This document shows positions 1 to 11,795 of a stretch of DNA of 64,000 nucleotides, in pieces; the stretch's first letter is position 1, and every line of letters begins with the position of its first letter. The notes beneath the pieces were generated by a model. That model saw only the letters and a list, made by a program, of their open reading frames with translations. It ran no database searches and was not told where the DNA came from. This DNA is from Nguyenibacter vanlangensis (GTDB lineage Bacteria > Pseudomonadota > Alphaproteobacteria > Acetobacterales > Acetobacteraceae). The DNA lies in assembly GCF_038719015.1 (NCBI RefSeq), contig NZ_CP152276.1, positions 4,171,501 to 4,235,500 on the forward strand, read 5' to 3'. A program made the translations under genes and the position numbers.

Positions 1-344
1 ACCTGGTGCGCGTTCATGCCCCGGCCGAGGCCGCGGTCGAGGAAACCTATGTCAACCGCAACGGCGCCTCGACGCTCAAACTCGGCTATGCCCGCGGGGT
101 GGCGCTGCTGGTGCCCGCGCTGGCCGGGATCGGGGTTTCCGAATACGGTGCCATGGCGGTGAAGCGGGCGGTGGTGGGCACCGGCGCCGCCAGCAAGGAC
201 CAGGTCGAGATGATGGTGCGCCGCCTGCTGCCCGGAGCGACGATCCGCCGGGCCGATGCGTCCGATGCCCTGGCGGTGGCGATCTGCCACGCCCATCACC
301 GGGCCAGCGCACTGCGCGTCATGGCCGGGACGCGCATGGCATGA
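1..344 (+). CDS. ruvC: RuvC Holliday junction resolvase, C-terminal part (5' end outside window)
   Basis: The frame is open from the first bases, so this is the 3' end of a gene that starts upstream. RuvC is the endonuclease that cuts Holliday junctions after RuvAB branch migration. The visible part has the conserved [11 protein letters not shown] and [22 protein letters not shown] segments split over about 50 residues, and ends with [14 protein letters not shown], which carries the last catalytic acidic residue (DALAVA) of the RNase-H-like fold. The stop overlaps the ruvA start (ATGA), giving translational coupling in a ruvCAB operon. The identification is secure from motif and neighbours; only the N-terminal half is unseen. 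Confidence 0.95.
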   Translation, partial: LVRVHAPAEAAVEETYVNRNGASTLKLGYARGVALLVPALAGIGVSEYGAMAVKRAVVGTGAASKDQVEMMVRRLLPGATIRRADASDALAVAICHAHHRASALRVMAGTRMA

Positions 345-940
345 TCGCGCAGTTGACCGGCCTGGTGGGACAGGTCGAAGCCGATCGCTGCGTGGTCGAC
401 GTTCATGGCGTCGGCTATCTGGTCCATGCCTCGACGCGCACCCTCGCCGCGTTGCCCCACCCGCCCGAGGTCGCGCGCGTGCTGGTCGAGACCGTGGTGC
501 GCGAGGATGCGTTCCTGCTCTACGGCTTCGCCGAGCCGGCGGAACGGGACTGGTTCCGCCTGCTGACCACCGTGCAGGGGGTGGGGGCGAAGCTGGCGCT
601 GGGGATTCTCTCCGCCCTGTCGCCGGCCGATCTGGCGGCGGTGATCGCCGCGGCGGATAAGGCCGGCCTGACCCGCGTATCCGGGGTGGGCGCGCGCCTG
701 GCCGAACGAATCCTGTCGGAATTGCGCGGCAAGGCCGGCCGCATTGCGGTGCCGCCCGGCGCGGTCCTGCCGGCCGCTGCGGGCGGCGGGGTGGAGGCCG
801 ACGCGCTGCTGGCGCTGGCGGGCCTGGGTTTCCGTCGCGCCGAGGCGCAGCCGGTGGTGGCGCGCATCGTCGCGCGCCTGGATGACAAGGCGGATCTGGA
901 CGTCGTGATCCGCGAAAGCCTGCGGGACCTCGCGAAATGA
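341..940 (+). CDS. ruvA: Holliday junction branch migration protein RuvA
   Basis: RuvA forms the tetramer that holds the four-way junction and loads the RuvB motor. At 199 aa it has the usual length. An N-terminal OB-fold (about residues 1-63) starts [15 protein letters not shown]. Two helix-hairpin-helix DNA-binding elements follow ([13 protein letters not shown] near 78 and [13 protein letters not shown] near 113). A short linker rich in Ala/Pro/Gly leads to the C-terminal RuvB-binding three-helix domain ([15 protein letters not shown]). The ATG overlaps the ruvC stop, and its own stop overlaps the ruvB start at ATGA 937-940, so the three genes are translationally coupled. Confidence 0.97.
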   Translation: MIAQLTGLVGQVEADRCVVDVHGVGYLVHASTRTLAALPHPPEVARVLVETVVREDAFLLYGFAEPAERDWFRLLTTVQGVGAKLALGILSALSPADLAAVIAAADKAGLTRVSGVGARLAERILSELRGKAGRIAVPPGAVLPAAAGGGVEADALLALAGLGFRRAEAQPVVARIVARLDDKADLDVVIRESLRDLAK

Positions 941-2019
941 CCGAACAGCCCCCGCGCACCGTCGATCCCGCCCGTACCGGCGACGACGCGCTCGAGGCCG
1001 GGCTGCGCCCGCAGACCCTGGAGGATTTCACCGGGCAGAAGGCCAGCCGCGAGAACCTGGCGATCTTCATCGCCGCCGCCCGCCAGCGCGGCGAGGCCAT
1101 GGACCATGTGCTGCTGCACGGCCCGCCGGGCCTGGGCAAGACGACGCTGGCGCAGATCGTGGCGCGGGAACTGGGCGTCGGCTTTCGCGCGACCTCGGGC
1201 CCGGTCATCCAGCGGGCGGGCGACCTGGCGGCGATCCTGACCAACCTGCAGCCGCGCGACGTGCTGTTCATCGACGAGATCCATCGCCTGCAGCCGGCGA
1301 TCGAGGAAGTGCTCTATCCGGCGATGGAGGATTTCCAGCTCGACCTGATCATCGGCGAGGGGCCGGCCGCCCGCTCGGTGCGGATCGACCTGTCCCCCTT
1401 CACGCTGGTCGCCGCCACCACCCGGGCGGGGCTGCTGGCGACCCCGCTGCGCGACCGGTTCGGCATCCCGCTGCGGCTGGTGTTCTACACGCCGGACGAA
1501 CTGCGCCAGATCGTCTCGCGCGGGGCACGCAAGCTGCAATTCGACCTGACATCCGACGGGGCCGAGGAAATCGCCCGCCGTTCGCGCGGCACGCCGCGCA
1601 TCGCCGGCCGGCTGCTGCGCCGGGTGCGCGATTTTGCCGCCGTCTCGCGCGGCGGCGGGCCGGTCGACCGTGTCCTGGCCGACGCCGCGCTGTCGCGGCT
1701 CGAAGTCGATGCGCTGGGCCTGGACGGGATGGACCGCCGCTATCTGCGCCGCATCGCCGAACACCACCATGGCGGTCCGGTGGGGGTGGACACCCTCGCC
1801 GCCGCCCTGGCCGAGGCCCGCGACACGCTGGAAGACGTCGTCGAACCCTATCTGATCCAGGAGGGATTGGTGCTGCGCACCAGCCGCGGCCGCATGCTGG
1901 GCGAACGTGGCTGGCGGCATCTGGGCCTGGTCCCGCCGCCCCGCCAGCCGGGCCAGGGCGATCTGCTGCACGGGGGGGATCCGCTCCGGGGGGATGGCCC
2001 GCCGGAGGACGGGGCATGA
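937..2019 (+). CDS. ruvB: Holliday junction branch migration DNA helicase RuvB
   Basis: AAA+ motor of the RuvAB branch-migration complex. The 360-aa product has the family signature [11 protein letters not shown] (24-34), Walker [10 protein letters not shown] (62-70), Walker [11 protein letters not shown], sensor regions around ATTRAGLL and [10 protein letters not shown], and the C-terminal winged-helix domain with [10 protein letters not shown] and [17 protein letters not shown]. The tail after the winged helix is about 20 residues longer than in many homologues and rich in Gly/Asp/Pro. The ATG overlaps ruvA. The stop at 2017-2019 overlaps the start of the thioesterase gene (ATGA), so transcription appears to run on into the tol-pal cluster. 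Confidence 0.97.
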   Translation: MTEQPPRTVDPARTGDDALEAGLRPQTLEDFTGQKASRENLAIFIAAARQRGEAMDHVLLHGPPGLGKTTLAQIVARELGVGFRATSGPVIQRAGDLAAILTNLQPRDVLFIDEIHRLQPAIEEVLYPAMEDFQLDLIIGEGPAARSVRIDLSPFTLVAATTRAGLLATPLRDRFGIPLRLVFYTPDELRQIVSRGARKLQFDLTSDGAEEIARRSRGTPRIAGRLLRRVRDFAAVSRGGGPVDRVLADAALSRLEVDALGLDGMDRRYLRRIAEHHHGGPVGVDTLAAALAEARDTLEDVVEPYLIQEGLVLRTSRGRMLGERGWRHLGLVPPPRQPGQGDLLHGGDPLRGDGPPEDGA

Positions 2020-2420
2020 TGCACAGCATCCCGTTCCGCATTTATTACGAGGACACGGATGCGGGCGGCGTCGTCTATCACGCCCGCTACCTGGCGTTGG
2101 CCGAACGCGCCCGGACCGAGGCGATTCGCAGCCTGGGCCGCCCGGTTGCGGCCCTGATCGACGAATTCGGCCTGGCCTTCGTGGTGCGCCGGGCCGGCAT
2201 CGACTATCGCCGGCCGCTGCGGCTGGACGATGTCGTGACCGTGGTCACCCGCCTGACCGAACTCAGCCCGGCCAGTTGCCGCCTGGCGCAGGATTTCCTG
2301 CGCGACGGCACGCCGTGCGCGACGCTCGATGTCCACCTGGCCTGCGTGCGGGTGGCCGACGGCCGGCCTGCCCGATTTCCGCCTTCATGGCGTGATCTGC
2401 TGAACGGATTGGCGGATTAG
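2016..2420 (+). CDS. ybgC: Tol-Pal-associated acyl-CoA thioesterase YbgC
   Basis: Hotdog-fold 4-hydroxybenzoyl-CoA-type thioesterase, the customary first gene of the tol-pal operon. In other proteobacteria it hydrolyses short-chain acyl-CoA or acyl-ACP and is linked to phospholipid metabolism. The sequence near the N terminus, [17 protein letters not shown], carries the catalytic Asp of the family. The length (134 aa) is normal. Two in-frame ATGs begin the gene; the first overlaps the ruvB stop. A gap of about 200 bp follows before tolQ, so tolQ may also have a promoter of its own. Confidence 0.93.
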   Translation: MMHSIPFRIYYEDTDAGGVVYHARYLALAERARTEAIRSLGRPVAALIDEFGLAFVVRRAGIDYRRPLRLDDVVTVVTRLTELSPASCRLAQDFLRDGTPCATLDVHLACVRVADGRPARFPPSWRDLLNGLAD

Positions 2421-2625
2421 GGCGGGCCCGCATTCCCGGGCATGACGGGCCGTCCATGCCGGTCCGGATTTATTCGTCGGGGCAGGCGCGAACCGCCGCC
2501 GGGGGTGCTTCTGCTTTCCTGCGGAAGCCTATAAGGAACGCACTGGAGTGCAGTGTCAGGCTGCCCCGACTCGGCCGCGGCACGCGAGGCGGCACGGCCA
2601 TGGGCAGAAGGTGCAGGAGGCATTT

Positions 2626-3342
<717 letters not shown>

Positions 3343-3345
3343 ACC

Positions 3346-3789
<444 letters not shown>

Positions 3790-3818
3790 TTTTCCTCCGT
3801 CCTGGGAGCGTCCTCGTC

Positions 3819-4817
3819 GTGGTTCCGCCGCGTCGTTCCGAACGTATCCTGATGCGGCGCTCGATCGTCGCGTCCGGCGTCATCCATGCGGCGCTGCTGC
3901 TGGCGGTGATTCTGGGGCTGCCGATGCCGGTGCCCCCCGAACCGCCGCCGCCGCCGACCATCGAGATGGAATTCACCAGCTCCGACAATGGCGGCATGCC
4001 CCACAAGGCCGAGAAGCCGGCGACCAAGCCTGCGCCAGCCCCGGCCCCGGTGAAGCAGGAGGCCCCGCCGGCCCCCACGCCGCCGACCAAGGCGCCGAAC
4101 GAGGAGCCGCCGCCGCCTCCGCCGCCCCCGCCCCCCATGCCGCCCCCGCCGGAGCCGAAGCCGGTGCGCCAGCCGCCGAAGCCGGTCCCGCCGAAGGTCC
4201 AGCAGCCGACGCCCGAAGCGGTGCATCAGCCGCCGCCCCCGCCGCGTCCGGCGCCGCCGCAGCCCACGCATACGACCAGCCCGCCGACGCCGCAGCCCGA
4301 ACCGACCGCGCCGCCCAAGGTGCGGCAGCCGTCGCGCATCACCCAGCCGAACGAGGCGAAGAAAGCGGTGCCGGACACGCATTCGCTGCTGGCGACCCTG
4401 GATGCCTTCCGTGCGGACCAGAAACAGACCCATCCGCCCAAGGCGCGGGCGAACCCGCTGCAGGGCGGCGCGCCCGAAGGCGGCGGGGCGCCGGACGGCG
4501 ACATCACCAGCGCGCTCAGCGCGGCCCAGCAGGGCGCGATCGGCAATGCGGTCCGCCGCTGCTATACCGAGGACACGGCCGCGCGCGATTATGCCACTTT
4601 CGTCGCCCATCTGGTGGTGACGGTCGATGCGACGGGCACGGCCCGCATCGTCCAGTTCGCGCCGGAAACCCAGGCGCGGATGGCGGCCGACGGGTCCTAT
4701 CGCGCCCTGGCCGAACGCGCGCGCGCGGCGGTGCTGAGCCCCACCTGCGCCCAGCTGCCACTGCCAAAGGCGATGCTGGGGCAAACGCGGCAACTGAAAT
4801 TCGTTTTCCGCCCATGA
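3819..4817 (+). CDS. tolA: Cell envelope integrity protein TolA
   Basis: Links the TolQR motor to TolB and Pal across the periplasm. The 332-aa product has one membrane anchor (about residues 13-35), a long Pro/Lys/Ala-rich spacer (about 40-190) in place of the helical domain of enterobacterial TolA, and a C-terminal globular domain with the TonB/TolA-like order AVRRCYTEDTAARDYATFV ... LVVTVDATGTARIV. The polyproline spacer is typical of alphaproteobacterial TolA/TonB-like proteins. I use the GTG at 3819; the internal ATG at 3852 would still keep the anchor. Its assignment rests mainly on position between tolR and tolB. Confidence 0.9.
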   Translation: MVPPRRSERILMRRSIVASGVIHAALLLAVILGLPMPVPPEPPPPPTIEMEFTSSDNGGMPHKAEKPATKPAPAPAPVKQEAPPAPTPPTKAPNEEPPPPPPPPPPMPPPPEPKPVRQPPKPVPPKVQQPTPEAVHQPPPPPRPAPPQPTHTTSPPTPQPEPTAPPKVRQPSRITQPNEAKKAVPDTHSLLATLDAFRADQKQTHPPKARANPLQGGAPEGGGAPDGDITSALSAAQQGAIGNAVRRCYTEDTAARDYATFVAHLVVTVDATGTARIVQFAPETQARMAADGSYRALAERARAAVLSPTCAQLPLPKAMLGQTRQLKFVFRP

Positions 4818-4919
4818 GGCAGCCTGCCTGCCGGACTGTCGCCCGGCCCGGGGGAGGCCAGGCTAATGCAGGCCAGGATAGTGCAGGCCACCCTGGGCGG
4901 TGCGTACGAGGAGAAGATT

Positions 4920-6290
4920 ATGCGTCCGAATGACCTTGCGTGGATTTCCGATACCGATGCGTCGTTTTTGGCGTCCCATCTCGGCCGGCGCACCTTGATG
5001 GGGGCGGGGGCCGGCCTTGCGGGCGGTATCCTGGCCGCGCCGCTTTCGGCCCTGGCGCAGCAGGCGCCCGCCCCCGGCGCCGCCGAAATCACGGTGGACC
5101 AGGCACGCACCGCGCCGATCCCGATCGTCATTCCCGTGCTGGGCGGCGACATGGGCCAGCAGATCAGCGGCGTCGTGTCGGCCGACCTGGGCAATTGCGG
5201 CCTGTTCGCCCCGGTCAGCGGCGCGCTGCCGGTGGGCGTGCCGGATTTCGGCACCTACAAGTCGCTGGGCGCCCGCGCGCTGGTCAGCGGCACCGCCACC
5301 AGCAGCGGCGGCGCGCTGCGGGTCGAATTCCGCCTGTGGGATGTGCTGACCGGCCAGCAGATCCAGGGCACGGCCTATACCGCCGGCGTGAACGAGGCCC
5401 GCAAGATCGCCCATATCATCGCCGACGTGATCTATGAGCGGATGCTGGGCGAGAAGGGCTATTTCAACACCCGCATCGCCTATATCGCCCGCTCGGGCCC
5501 CCGCGCGCACCAGACGACGCGCCTGGCGATCATGGACCAGGACGGCGCCAACAGCCATTATCTGTCCGGCGGGCAGTGGCTGACCCTGACTCCGCGCTTC
5601 AGCCCCACCAGCGACCAACTGGCCTTCATGTCCTACGCCAACAACCGGCCGCGGGTGTATCTGCTGAACCTGGCCACCGGCCGGCAGCAATTGCTGGGCG
5701 ATTTCGAAGGGATCTCCTTCGCGCCGCGCTTCGCGCCCGACGGCCGGTCGGTCGTCATGTCGGTCACGCGCGGCGCGGGGTCGGATATCTATACGGTCGA
5801 CCTGGTGTCGCGCGTCAAGCGGCAGCTCACCGCCTCGGGCGCCATCGACACCAGCCCGTGCTACAGTCCCGACGGCTCGCAGATCGTCTTCAATTCCGAT
5901 CGCGGCGGCTCGCCGCAGCTTTATATCATGAGCGCGGGCGGCGGCGGCGCGCGGCGCATCTCCTACGGCACGGGCACTTATGGCTCGCCGGTCTGGTCGC
6001 CGCGCGGCGACCTGATCGCCTTTACCCGCATCGCCAACGGCAGCTTCTCGCTGGGCGTCATGGCGCCTGACGGCACCGGCGAACGGATCATGACCCAGGG
6101 CTTCACGGTCGACAGCCCCAGCTTCTGCCCGAACGGGCGGGTCATCGCCTTCTGCCGTCAGTCGGCGGCCGGCCCCGGCGGAGCCGGCTTCTCGACGGGC
6201 ATCAGCACGGTGGATATCACCGGTTTCCATGAGCGGCCGATTCCGGTCGGCGGGGCGTCCGACCCGGCCTGGTCGCCGCAGAACGGTTAA
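4920..6290 (+). CDS. tolB: Tol-Pal system beta-propeller protein TolB
   Basis: Periplasmic TolB, which binds Pal and TolA. An N-terminal D1 domain (about 60-180) precedes a six-bladed propeller with repeats such as PRFSPTSDQLAFMSY, PRFAPDGRSVVMSV, PCYSPDGSQIVFNSDR and PVWSPRGDLIAFTR. I chose ATG 4920 because GAGGAG lies at 4908-4913; an upstream in-frame start at 4866 lacks such a site. The product is then 456 aa. The signal sequence is unusual: about 22 residues precede GRRTLMGAGAGL and an Ala-rich region ending SALAQ. This fits a twin-arginine (Tat) signal, whereas TolB is usually Sec-exported. Confidence 0.95.
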   Translation: MRPNDLAWISDTDASFLASHLGRRTLMGAGAGLAGGILAAPLSALAQQAPAPGAAEITVDQARTAPIPIVIPVLGGDMGQQISGVVSADLGNCGLFAPVSGALPVGVPDFGTYKSLGARALVSGTATSSGGALRVEFRLWDVLTGQQIQGTAYTAGVNEARKIAHIIADVIYERMLGEKGYFNTRIAYIARSGPRAHQTTRLAIMDQDGANSHYLSGGQWLTLTPRFSPTSDQLAFMSYANNRPRVYLLNLATGRQQLLGDFEGISFAPRFAPDGRSVVMSVTRGAGSDIYTVDLVSRVKRQLTASGAIDTSPCYSPDGSQIVFNSDRGGSPQLYIMSAGGGGARRISYGTGTYGSPVWSPRGDLIAFTRIANGSFSLGVMAPDGTGERIMTQGFTVDSPSFCPNGRVIAFCRQSAAGPGGAGFSTGISTVDITGFHERPIPVGGASDPAWSPQNG

Positions 6291-6298
6291 GTTTTAAA

Positions 6299-6332
6299 GA
6301 CCGGAAAGGCACATTACTGTGCTTTTCCGGTC
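6299..6332. terminator. Intergenic hairpin after tolB
   Basis: Fourteen-base arms (6299-6312 and 6319-6332, GACCGGAAAGGCAC on the left) pair with one G-U wobble around a six-base loop. No T-run follows on the + strand, so it may act as a transcript-stabilising or partial terminator element separating tolB from pal. The 246-bp tolB-pal gap suggests pal can be expressed separately. Confidence 0.5.
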
Positions 6333-6536
6333 AATACTGACAGAAGATATCCGCCGCGCGCGAAGGGCATCTTGACCTGCCACCGCGTCTGGCGTTAACG
6401 GGCGGGTGGTCTCCAGTGTTCGCAACGTTCTGTCGCCCGGTTGTTGACGGAACAAAACGAGTGTCGGGACCAAGTCCTTACCCGACTACTTAATCATAAT
6501 GGTTCCGTGCGGGAACCGATCTCAGGATCTAAAATA

Positions 6537-7013
6537 ATGAGACTGAAGCTTCTTGGTGCGCTTGGCATGGCCGTGCTTCTGGCGGCGTGCTCTGGAAATA
6601 AGGAAACGGGGGCAACGACGGGTACCGGGGCCGCCGCGCAGACCTCGGGCGTCACGCCGGGCAGCGAGGCCGACCTGGTCGCCAATGTCGGTGACCGCGT
6701 GTTCTTCGACTTCAACAAGAACGCGCTCTCCAGCGAGGCCCAGGCCACTCTCGATCGCCAGGCCGCCTGGCTGGCCAAGTATCCGCAGGTCACGATCGAA
6801 GTCGCGGGCAACTGCGATGACCGTGGCACCGAGGAATACAACATCGCCCTGGGCGAGCGTCGCGCCAATGCGGCGCGCGACTACCTGGTGGCGAAGGGCG
6901 TCGCCGCTTCGCGCATCACGACGATCTCCTACGGCAAGGATCGTCCGACGGCGACCGGCGACGACGAGCAGTCGTGGGCCCAGAACCGCAACGCGATCAC
7001 GTCGGTTCGCTGA
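6537..7013 (+). CDS. pal: Peptidoglycan-associated lipoprotein Pal
   Basis: Outer-membrane lipoprotein of the Tol-Pal system that binds peptidoglycan through an OmpA-like domain. ATG 6537 is preceded by AGGA at 6524-6527 and gives a 158-aa product with a clear lipoprotein signal (MRLKLLGALGMAVLLAACSG, Cys at residue 18). The OmpA/Pal domain covers about 50-158, with FFDFNKNALSSEA, NCDDRGTEEYNIALGERRA and SYGKDRPTATGDDEQSWAQN. The usual EGHxDERGT reads VAGNCDDRGT and the usual NRRA near the end reads NRNA. These are modest departures at or near the diaminopimelate-binding surface. An intrinsic terminator follows. Confidence 0.95.
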   Translation: MRLKLLGALGMAVLLAACSGNKETGATTGTGAAAQTSGVTPGSEADLVANVGDRVFFDFNKNALSSEAQATLDRQAAWLAKYPQVTIEVAGNCDDRGTEEYNIALGERRANAARDYLVAKGVAASRITTISYGKDRPTATGDDEQSWAQNRNAITSVR

Positions 7014-7044
7014 GCGTCTCGGCAGACTCTCCATCTGTCCGAAC

Positions 7045-7081
7045 AAACCGGCCAGGCGCATGTCGCCTGGCCGGTTTTGTT
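7045..7081 (+). terminator. Rho-independent terminator after pal
   Basis: A perfect 14-bp stem, AAACCGGCCAGGCG at 7045-7058 against 7064-7077, closes a five-base loop (CATGT). It runs into GGTTTTGTTTTG on the + strand, 32 bp after the pal stop. Confidence 0.9.
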
Positions 7082-7260
7082 TTGCGCGCAGCGTTCCGTC
7101 CCCCATGTCCTTCCTTCGCGTCCGTCACGGGGCCCGCGCGGCATCTTCACGCCTTCGGGGCGCAGGTGCATAACAGGGGCGGTCTCTCTGACCTCGTATC
7201 GTCGCGTGCGATCATGGCCGGCCTGTGGGCGGTGCTGATCCACTCTTGGGGAATCCGTTC

Positions 7261-8166
7261 ATGCGGCTTGCTGCATTCCGCCCTTCTTCGCCATTTCATG
7301 GTCGCGGCATCCGGCCCGCGCGGGCAGGGGGGCTGGCGCTGCTGGGTCTGCTGGCCGGCCTGACCAGCCTGTCGCCGCTGCCGGCCCGGGCGCAGGATGT
7401 GACCAGCCGCGAAGGCATCGCCCTGCAGGACCAGATCATGGATTTGCGCCAGCAGATCTTGCAGCTCCAGGGGGCCATGGCGTCCCAGCCGGCCGGCGGT
7501 GGCCTGCCGCCGCCCGCGGCGCAGGGTGCCGCCCCCGCGGCCAATGGCGACCTGACGGCGCAATTGCTGGAACGCGTCGCCACGCTGGAACAGCAGGTGC
7601 GCGACATGCGCGGCGAACTCGACCAGTTGACCAACCAGGTCCAGCAGCAGAACGCGGCGGTGACCAAGCAGATCGACGACATGAACTTCGCCATGCAGAA
7701 TGGCGGCCATGGCGCGGCCCCCGCACCCGAATCGGCGCCGGCCGCCGCCGCCCCGGCGGCGCCCGCCGCGCCCGCGACCAGGGCCACGCCCGAAACCTTG
7801 CTGCGCGACGGCAACGCCGCGCTGATCCGCGGCGACTACGCGGCGGCCCAGGCGGCGGCGCAGAAGGTGCTGGCCGGTCCGCGCAATGCGCGTCAGGTCG
7901 ACGCGCAGTTCCTGCTGGCCCAGTCGCTGGCCGGCCAGAAACAGTACCGGCAATCCGCCGTAGCCTATTACGATACCTATAATCGCGCGCCGCATTCGGC
8001 CCGCGCGCCGGACGCGCTGCTGGGGGTCACGGCCACGCTGCTGGCCCTGGGCGACAAAAGCTCGGCCTGCCAGGCCCTGGCGAAGCTGAAGGCCGAATTC
8101 TCGTCGCCCGCCCCCCGGGTCAAATCGGCCGAAGCCATCTATCGCGCTCGCGCGGGGTGCCGCTGA
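7261..8166 (+). CDS. cpoB: Tol-Pal system periplasmic coordinator CpoB/YbgF
   Basis: Periplasmic TPR protein at the end of the tol-pal cluster, which in E. coli binds TolA and coordinates peptidoglycan synthesis with constriction. With ATG 7261 the product is 301 aa. It has a signal peptide ending near LPARAQ (about residue 45), a coiled coil (about 50-150, with LQDQIMDLRQQILQLQ and ERVATLEQQVRDMRGEL), an Ala/Pro linker, and a C-terminal TPR domain with AAQAAAQKVLAGPRNARQVD and PHSARAPDALLGV. An in-frame start at 7225 is possible but would only lengthen the signal's N-region. It lies past the pal terminator and couples to tilS 4 bp downstream. Confidence 0.9.
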   Translation: MRLAAFRPSSPFHGRGIRPARAGGLALLGLLAGLTSLSPLPARAQDVTSREGIALQDQIMDLRQQILQLQGAMASQPAGGGLPPPAAQGAAPAANGDLTAQLLERVATLEQQVRDMRGELDQLTNQVQQQNAAVTKQIDDMNFAMQNGGHGAAPAPESAPAAAAPAAPAAPATRATPETLLRDGNAALIRGDYAAAQAAAQKVLAGPRNARQVDAQFLLAQSLAGQKQYRQSAVAYYDTYNRAPHSARAPDALLGVTATLLALGDKSSACQALAKLKAEFSSPAPRVKSAEAIYRARAGCR

Positions 8167-8170
8167 CCGC

Positions 8171-9511
8171 GTGACGGCGCCCGGCGAGACACCGCCCGGG
8201 GGCCAGGGCGGAGCGGGGCCGCTGGATGACGCGGCCTTCGCGGCGGCGATCGCGCCGCTCGGCCCGTGGCTGCCGGACCGGCCGGACATGCCGCCGGTCG
8301 GGCTGGCGGTCTCGGGCGGGGCGGACAGCCTCTGCCTGGCCTTCCTCGCCGGGCGCTGGCGGCGGCGGGTCCGTGCGCTGATCGTCGATCACGGCCTGCG
8401 CGCGGCCTCGGGGGGCGAGGCCCGGCTGACGCGCGACCGGCTGCATGCCATGGGCATTCCGGCCGACATCCTGATGCTGGACGGGCTGCACCCCGGACCG
8501 GGGCTGGCCGATCGGGCGCGCCGTGCCCGCTATGCCGCGCTGGCGCGGGCCTGCCGCGCATACGGAATCGTCGACCTGCTGCTGGGCCACCATGCCGACG
8601 ACCAGGCGGAAACCATCCTGATCCGCCGGCGTGCCGCCAGCGGCCCCGACGGGCTGGCCGGCATGGCGCGCGTCTCGATCCTGCCCGATATGCGGCTGGT
8701 GCGGCCGTTGCTGTCCTTCGGTCGCGACCGGCTGCGTGCCACGCTGCGCCATGCGGGGCTGGAGTGGGTCGAGGATCCGTCCAACGCGGACCCGTGTGCC
8801 GAGCGCGCGCGGGTCCGCGCCGCCCTGGCGCATGATCCCGATCGCGCGGCCCAGGCCCTGCTCGAGGCCGGCCGGCAGGGCGCCGCACGCATGGCCCGCG
8901 ACGTGGCGCGGGCCGCGCGGCTTGCCGATACCGCCACGGCCGCCGTCGGCGGCTGGGTGGCGCTGCGGGGCGATCCGTCCTGCCCCCGGGATCTGGCATT
9001 GCTGATCCGCGCGGTCTCGGGGCGCGACTATCCGCCATCGGCCCGTGCCGTGGCCGCGCTGTGCGCCGGCCCCAGGGCCGTCATATCGGGCGCGGTCACT
9101 TTGGGCGGGGTGTGCCTGGTTCCGGCGGGGGCCGCGCTGCGCCGGGCCGGCCTGTCCTGGCTGCTGGTGCGCGAGGAGGCGGCGATGCAGCCCCCGGTCC
9201 CGGCCCGGCCGGGCGGCATGTGGGATGGGCGCTTCGTGCTGTGTGCGCCGCCGGGCACGGACCTGTCGGGGGTGACGATCGGCGCCGCCGGGCCGCCCGC
9301 TTGCTGGGCGCCGCGGCACTGGCGCTCCGTCTGGCCCGCCCGCGCGCTGCGCACGGCGCCGGCCCTGCACCGGGCGGGCCGGGTGGTCGCGGTGCCGGGA
9401 CTGGCGATCTGCCATGCGCCGGATCTGGCGGCGGTGCGGCTGCTGCCGGCCGCGGGCGCGGCGGCGACCGAAAGCGCGCGCTTCGCCGGGGGGCCGGGGG
9501 CGGAATTCTGA
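8171..9511 (+). CDS. tilS: tRNA(Ile)-lysidine synthase TilS
   Basis: Modifies C34 of the CAU anticodon of tRNA-Ile to lysidine so that AUA is read as Ile. The PP-loop ATP-binding motif SGGADSLCLAFLAG lies near residue 50, and the family segments LIVDHGLR, HHADDQAETILIRR and WVEDPSNADP follow in order. The GTG start at 8171 follows the cpoB stop by 4 bp. The C-terminal third is Ala/Gly/Arg-rich and less conserved. At 446 aa the length is normal for the long form. This gene is usually essential and often lies beside ftsH, as here. Confidence 0.93.
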   Translation: MTAPGETPPGGQGGAGPLDDAAFAAAIAPLGPWLPDRPDMPPVGLAVSGGADSLCLAFLAGRWRRRVRALIVDHGLRAASGGEARLTRDRLHAMGIPADILMLDGLHPGPGLADRARRARYAALARACRAYGIVDLLLGHHADDQAETILIRRRAASGPDGLAGMARVSILPDMRLVRPLLSFGRDRLRATLRHAGLEWVEDPSNADPCAERARVRAALAHDPDRAAQALLEAGRQGAARMARDVARAARLADTATAAVGGWVALRGDPSCPRDLALLIRAVSGRDYPPSARAVAALCAGPRAVISGAVTLGGVCLVPAGAALRRAGLSWLLVREEAAMQPPVPARPGGMWDGRFVLCAPPGTDLSGVTIGAAGPPACWAPRHWRSVWPARALRTAPALHRAGRVVAVPGLAICHAPDLAAVRLLPAAGAAATESARFAGGPGAEF

Positions 9512-9683
9512 TGCCCGGGGCAAGAAAGACCGCTCATGGGGGTGTGAATGTGACCCGAAGCGCCTATGTATGGGTGAACATAAGGTTGAAAAGGCGCGTT
9601 GCCGCTGGTCAGAATAGAGCCGCCTCGCGTGCCCCGGCACCGTGCGGGAGCCGGGGGCGTCAGCGTATGGAACAATGGGCAAG

Positions 9684-11615
<1,932 letters not shown>

Positions 11616-11639
11616 GGCCCCCATCATCGGGTCTGAACG

Positions 11640-11673
11640 ACAGGCGGGGCCCATGCTCCGCCTGTTTTCTTTC
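11640..11673 (+). terminator. Rho-independent terminator after ftsH
   Basis: ACAGGCGGGGC (11640-11650) pairs with GCTCCGCCTGT (11655-11665) around a four-base loop with one G-U pair, followed by TTTCTTTC on the + strand. Confidence 0.85.
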
Positions 11674-11675
11674 GG

Positions 11676-11742
11676 GCGCGCGTCCCCGCGTTTTCTTATG
11701 AGCGCGCGTCCCCGCATTTTCTTATGAGCGCGCGTCTCCGCG
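11676..11742. repeat. 26-bp tandem repeat, two full copies and a partial third
   Basis: The unit starts GCGCGCGTCCCCGC and ends TTTTCTTATGA. Copies lie at 11676-11701 and 11702-11727 with one base difference, and a third start at 11728-11742. The array sits directly after the ftsH terminator and before folP. No function is evident; slippage expansion is likely. Confidence 0.85.
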
Positions 11743-11749
11743 CGACGAA

Positions 11750-11783
11750 AACATGCCACGGAAACATGCCATGAGAACATGCC
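11750..11783. repeat. Three AACATGCC repeats at 13-bp spacing upstream of folP
   Basis: AACATGCC occurs at 11750, 11763 and 11776, exactly 13 bp apart, ending 12 bp before the folP GTG. The repeats occupy the leader or ribosome-binding region. They may be a regulatory repeat or another slippage product. Confidence 0.8.
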
Positions 11784-11795
11784 GGGAAGCACGTT

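Noticed and set aside
520..1971. 483-codon minus-strand open frame opposite ruvA/ruvB
   Set aside because: Antisense shadow of two certain genes. Long open antisense frames are expected at this GC content; the translation is His/Gln/Arg-rich and has no domain.
11676..11783. Short CRISPR array
   Set aside because: The repeat units are directly abutting, without unique spacers, and no cas genes are nearby.
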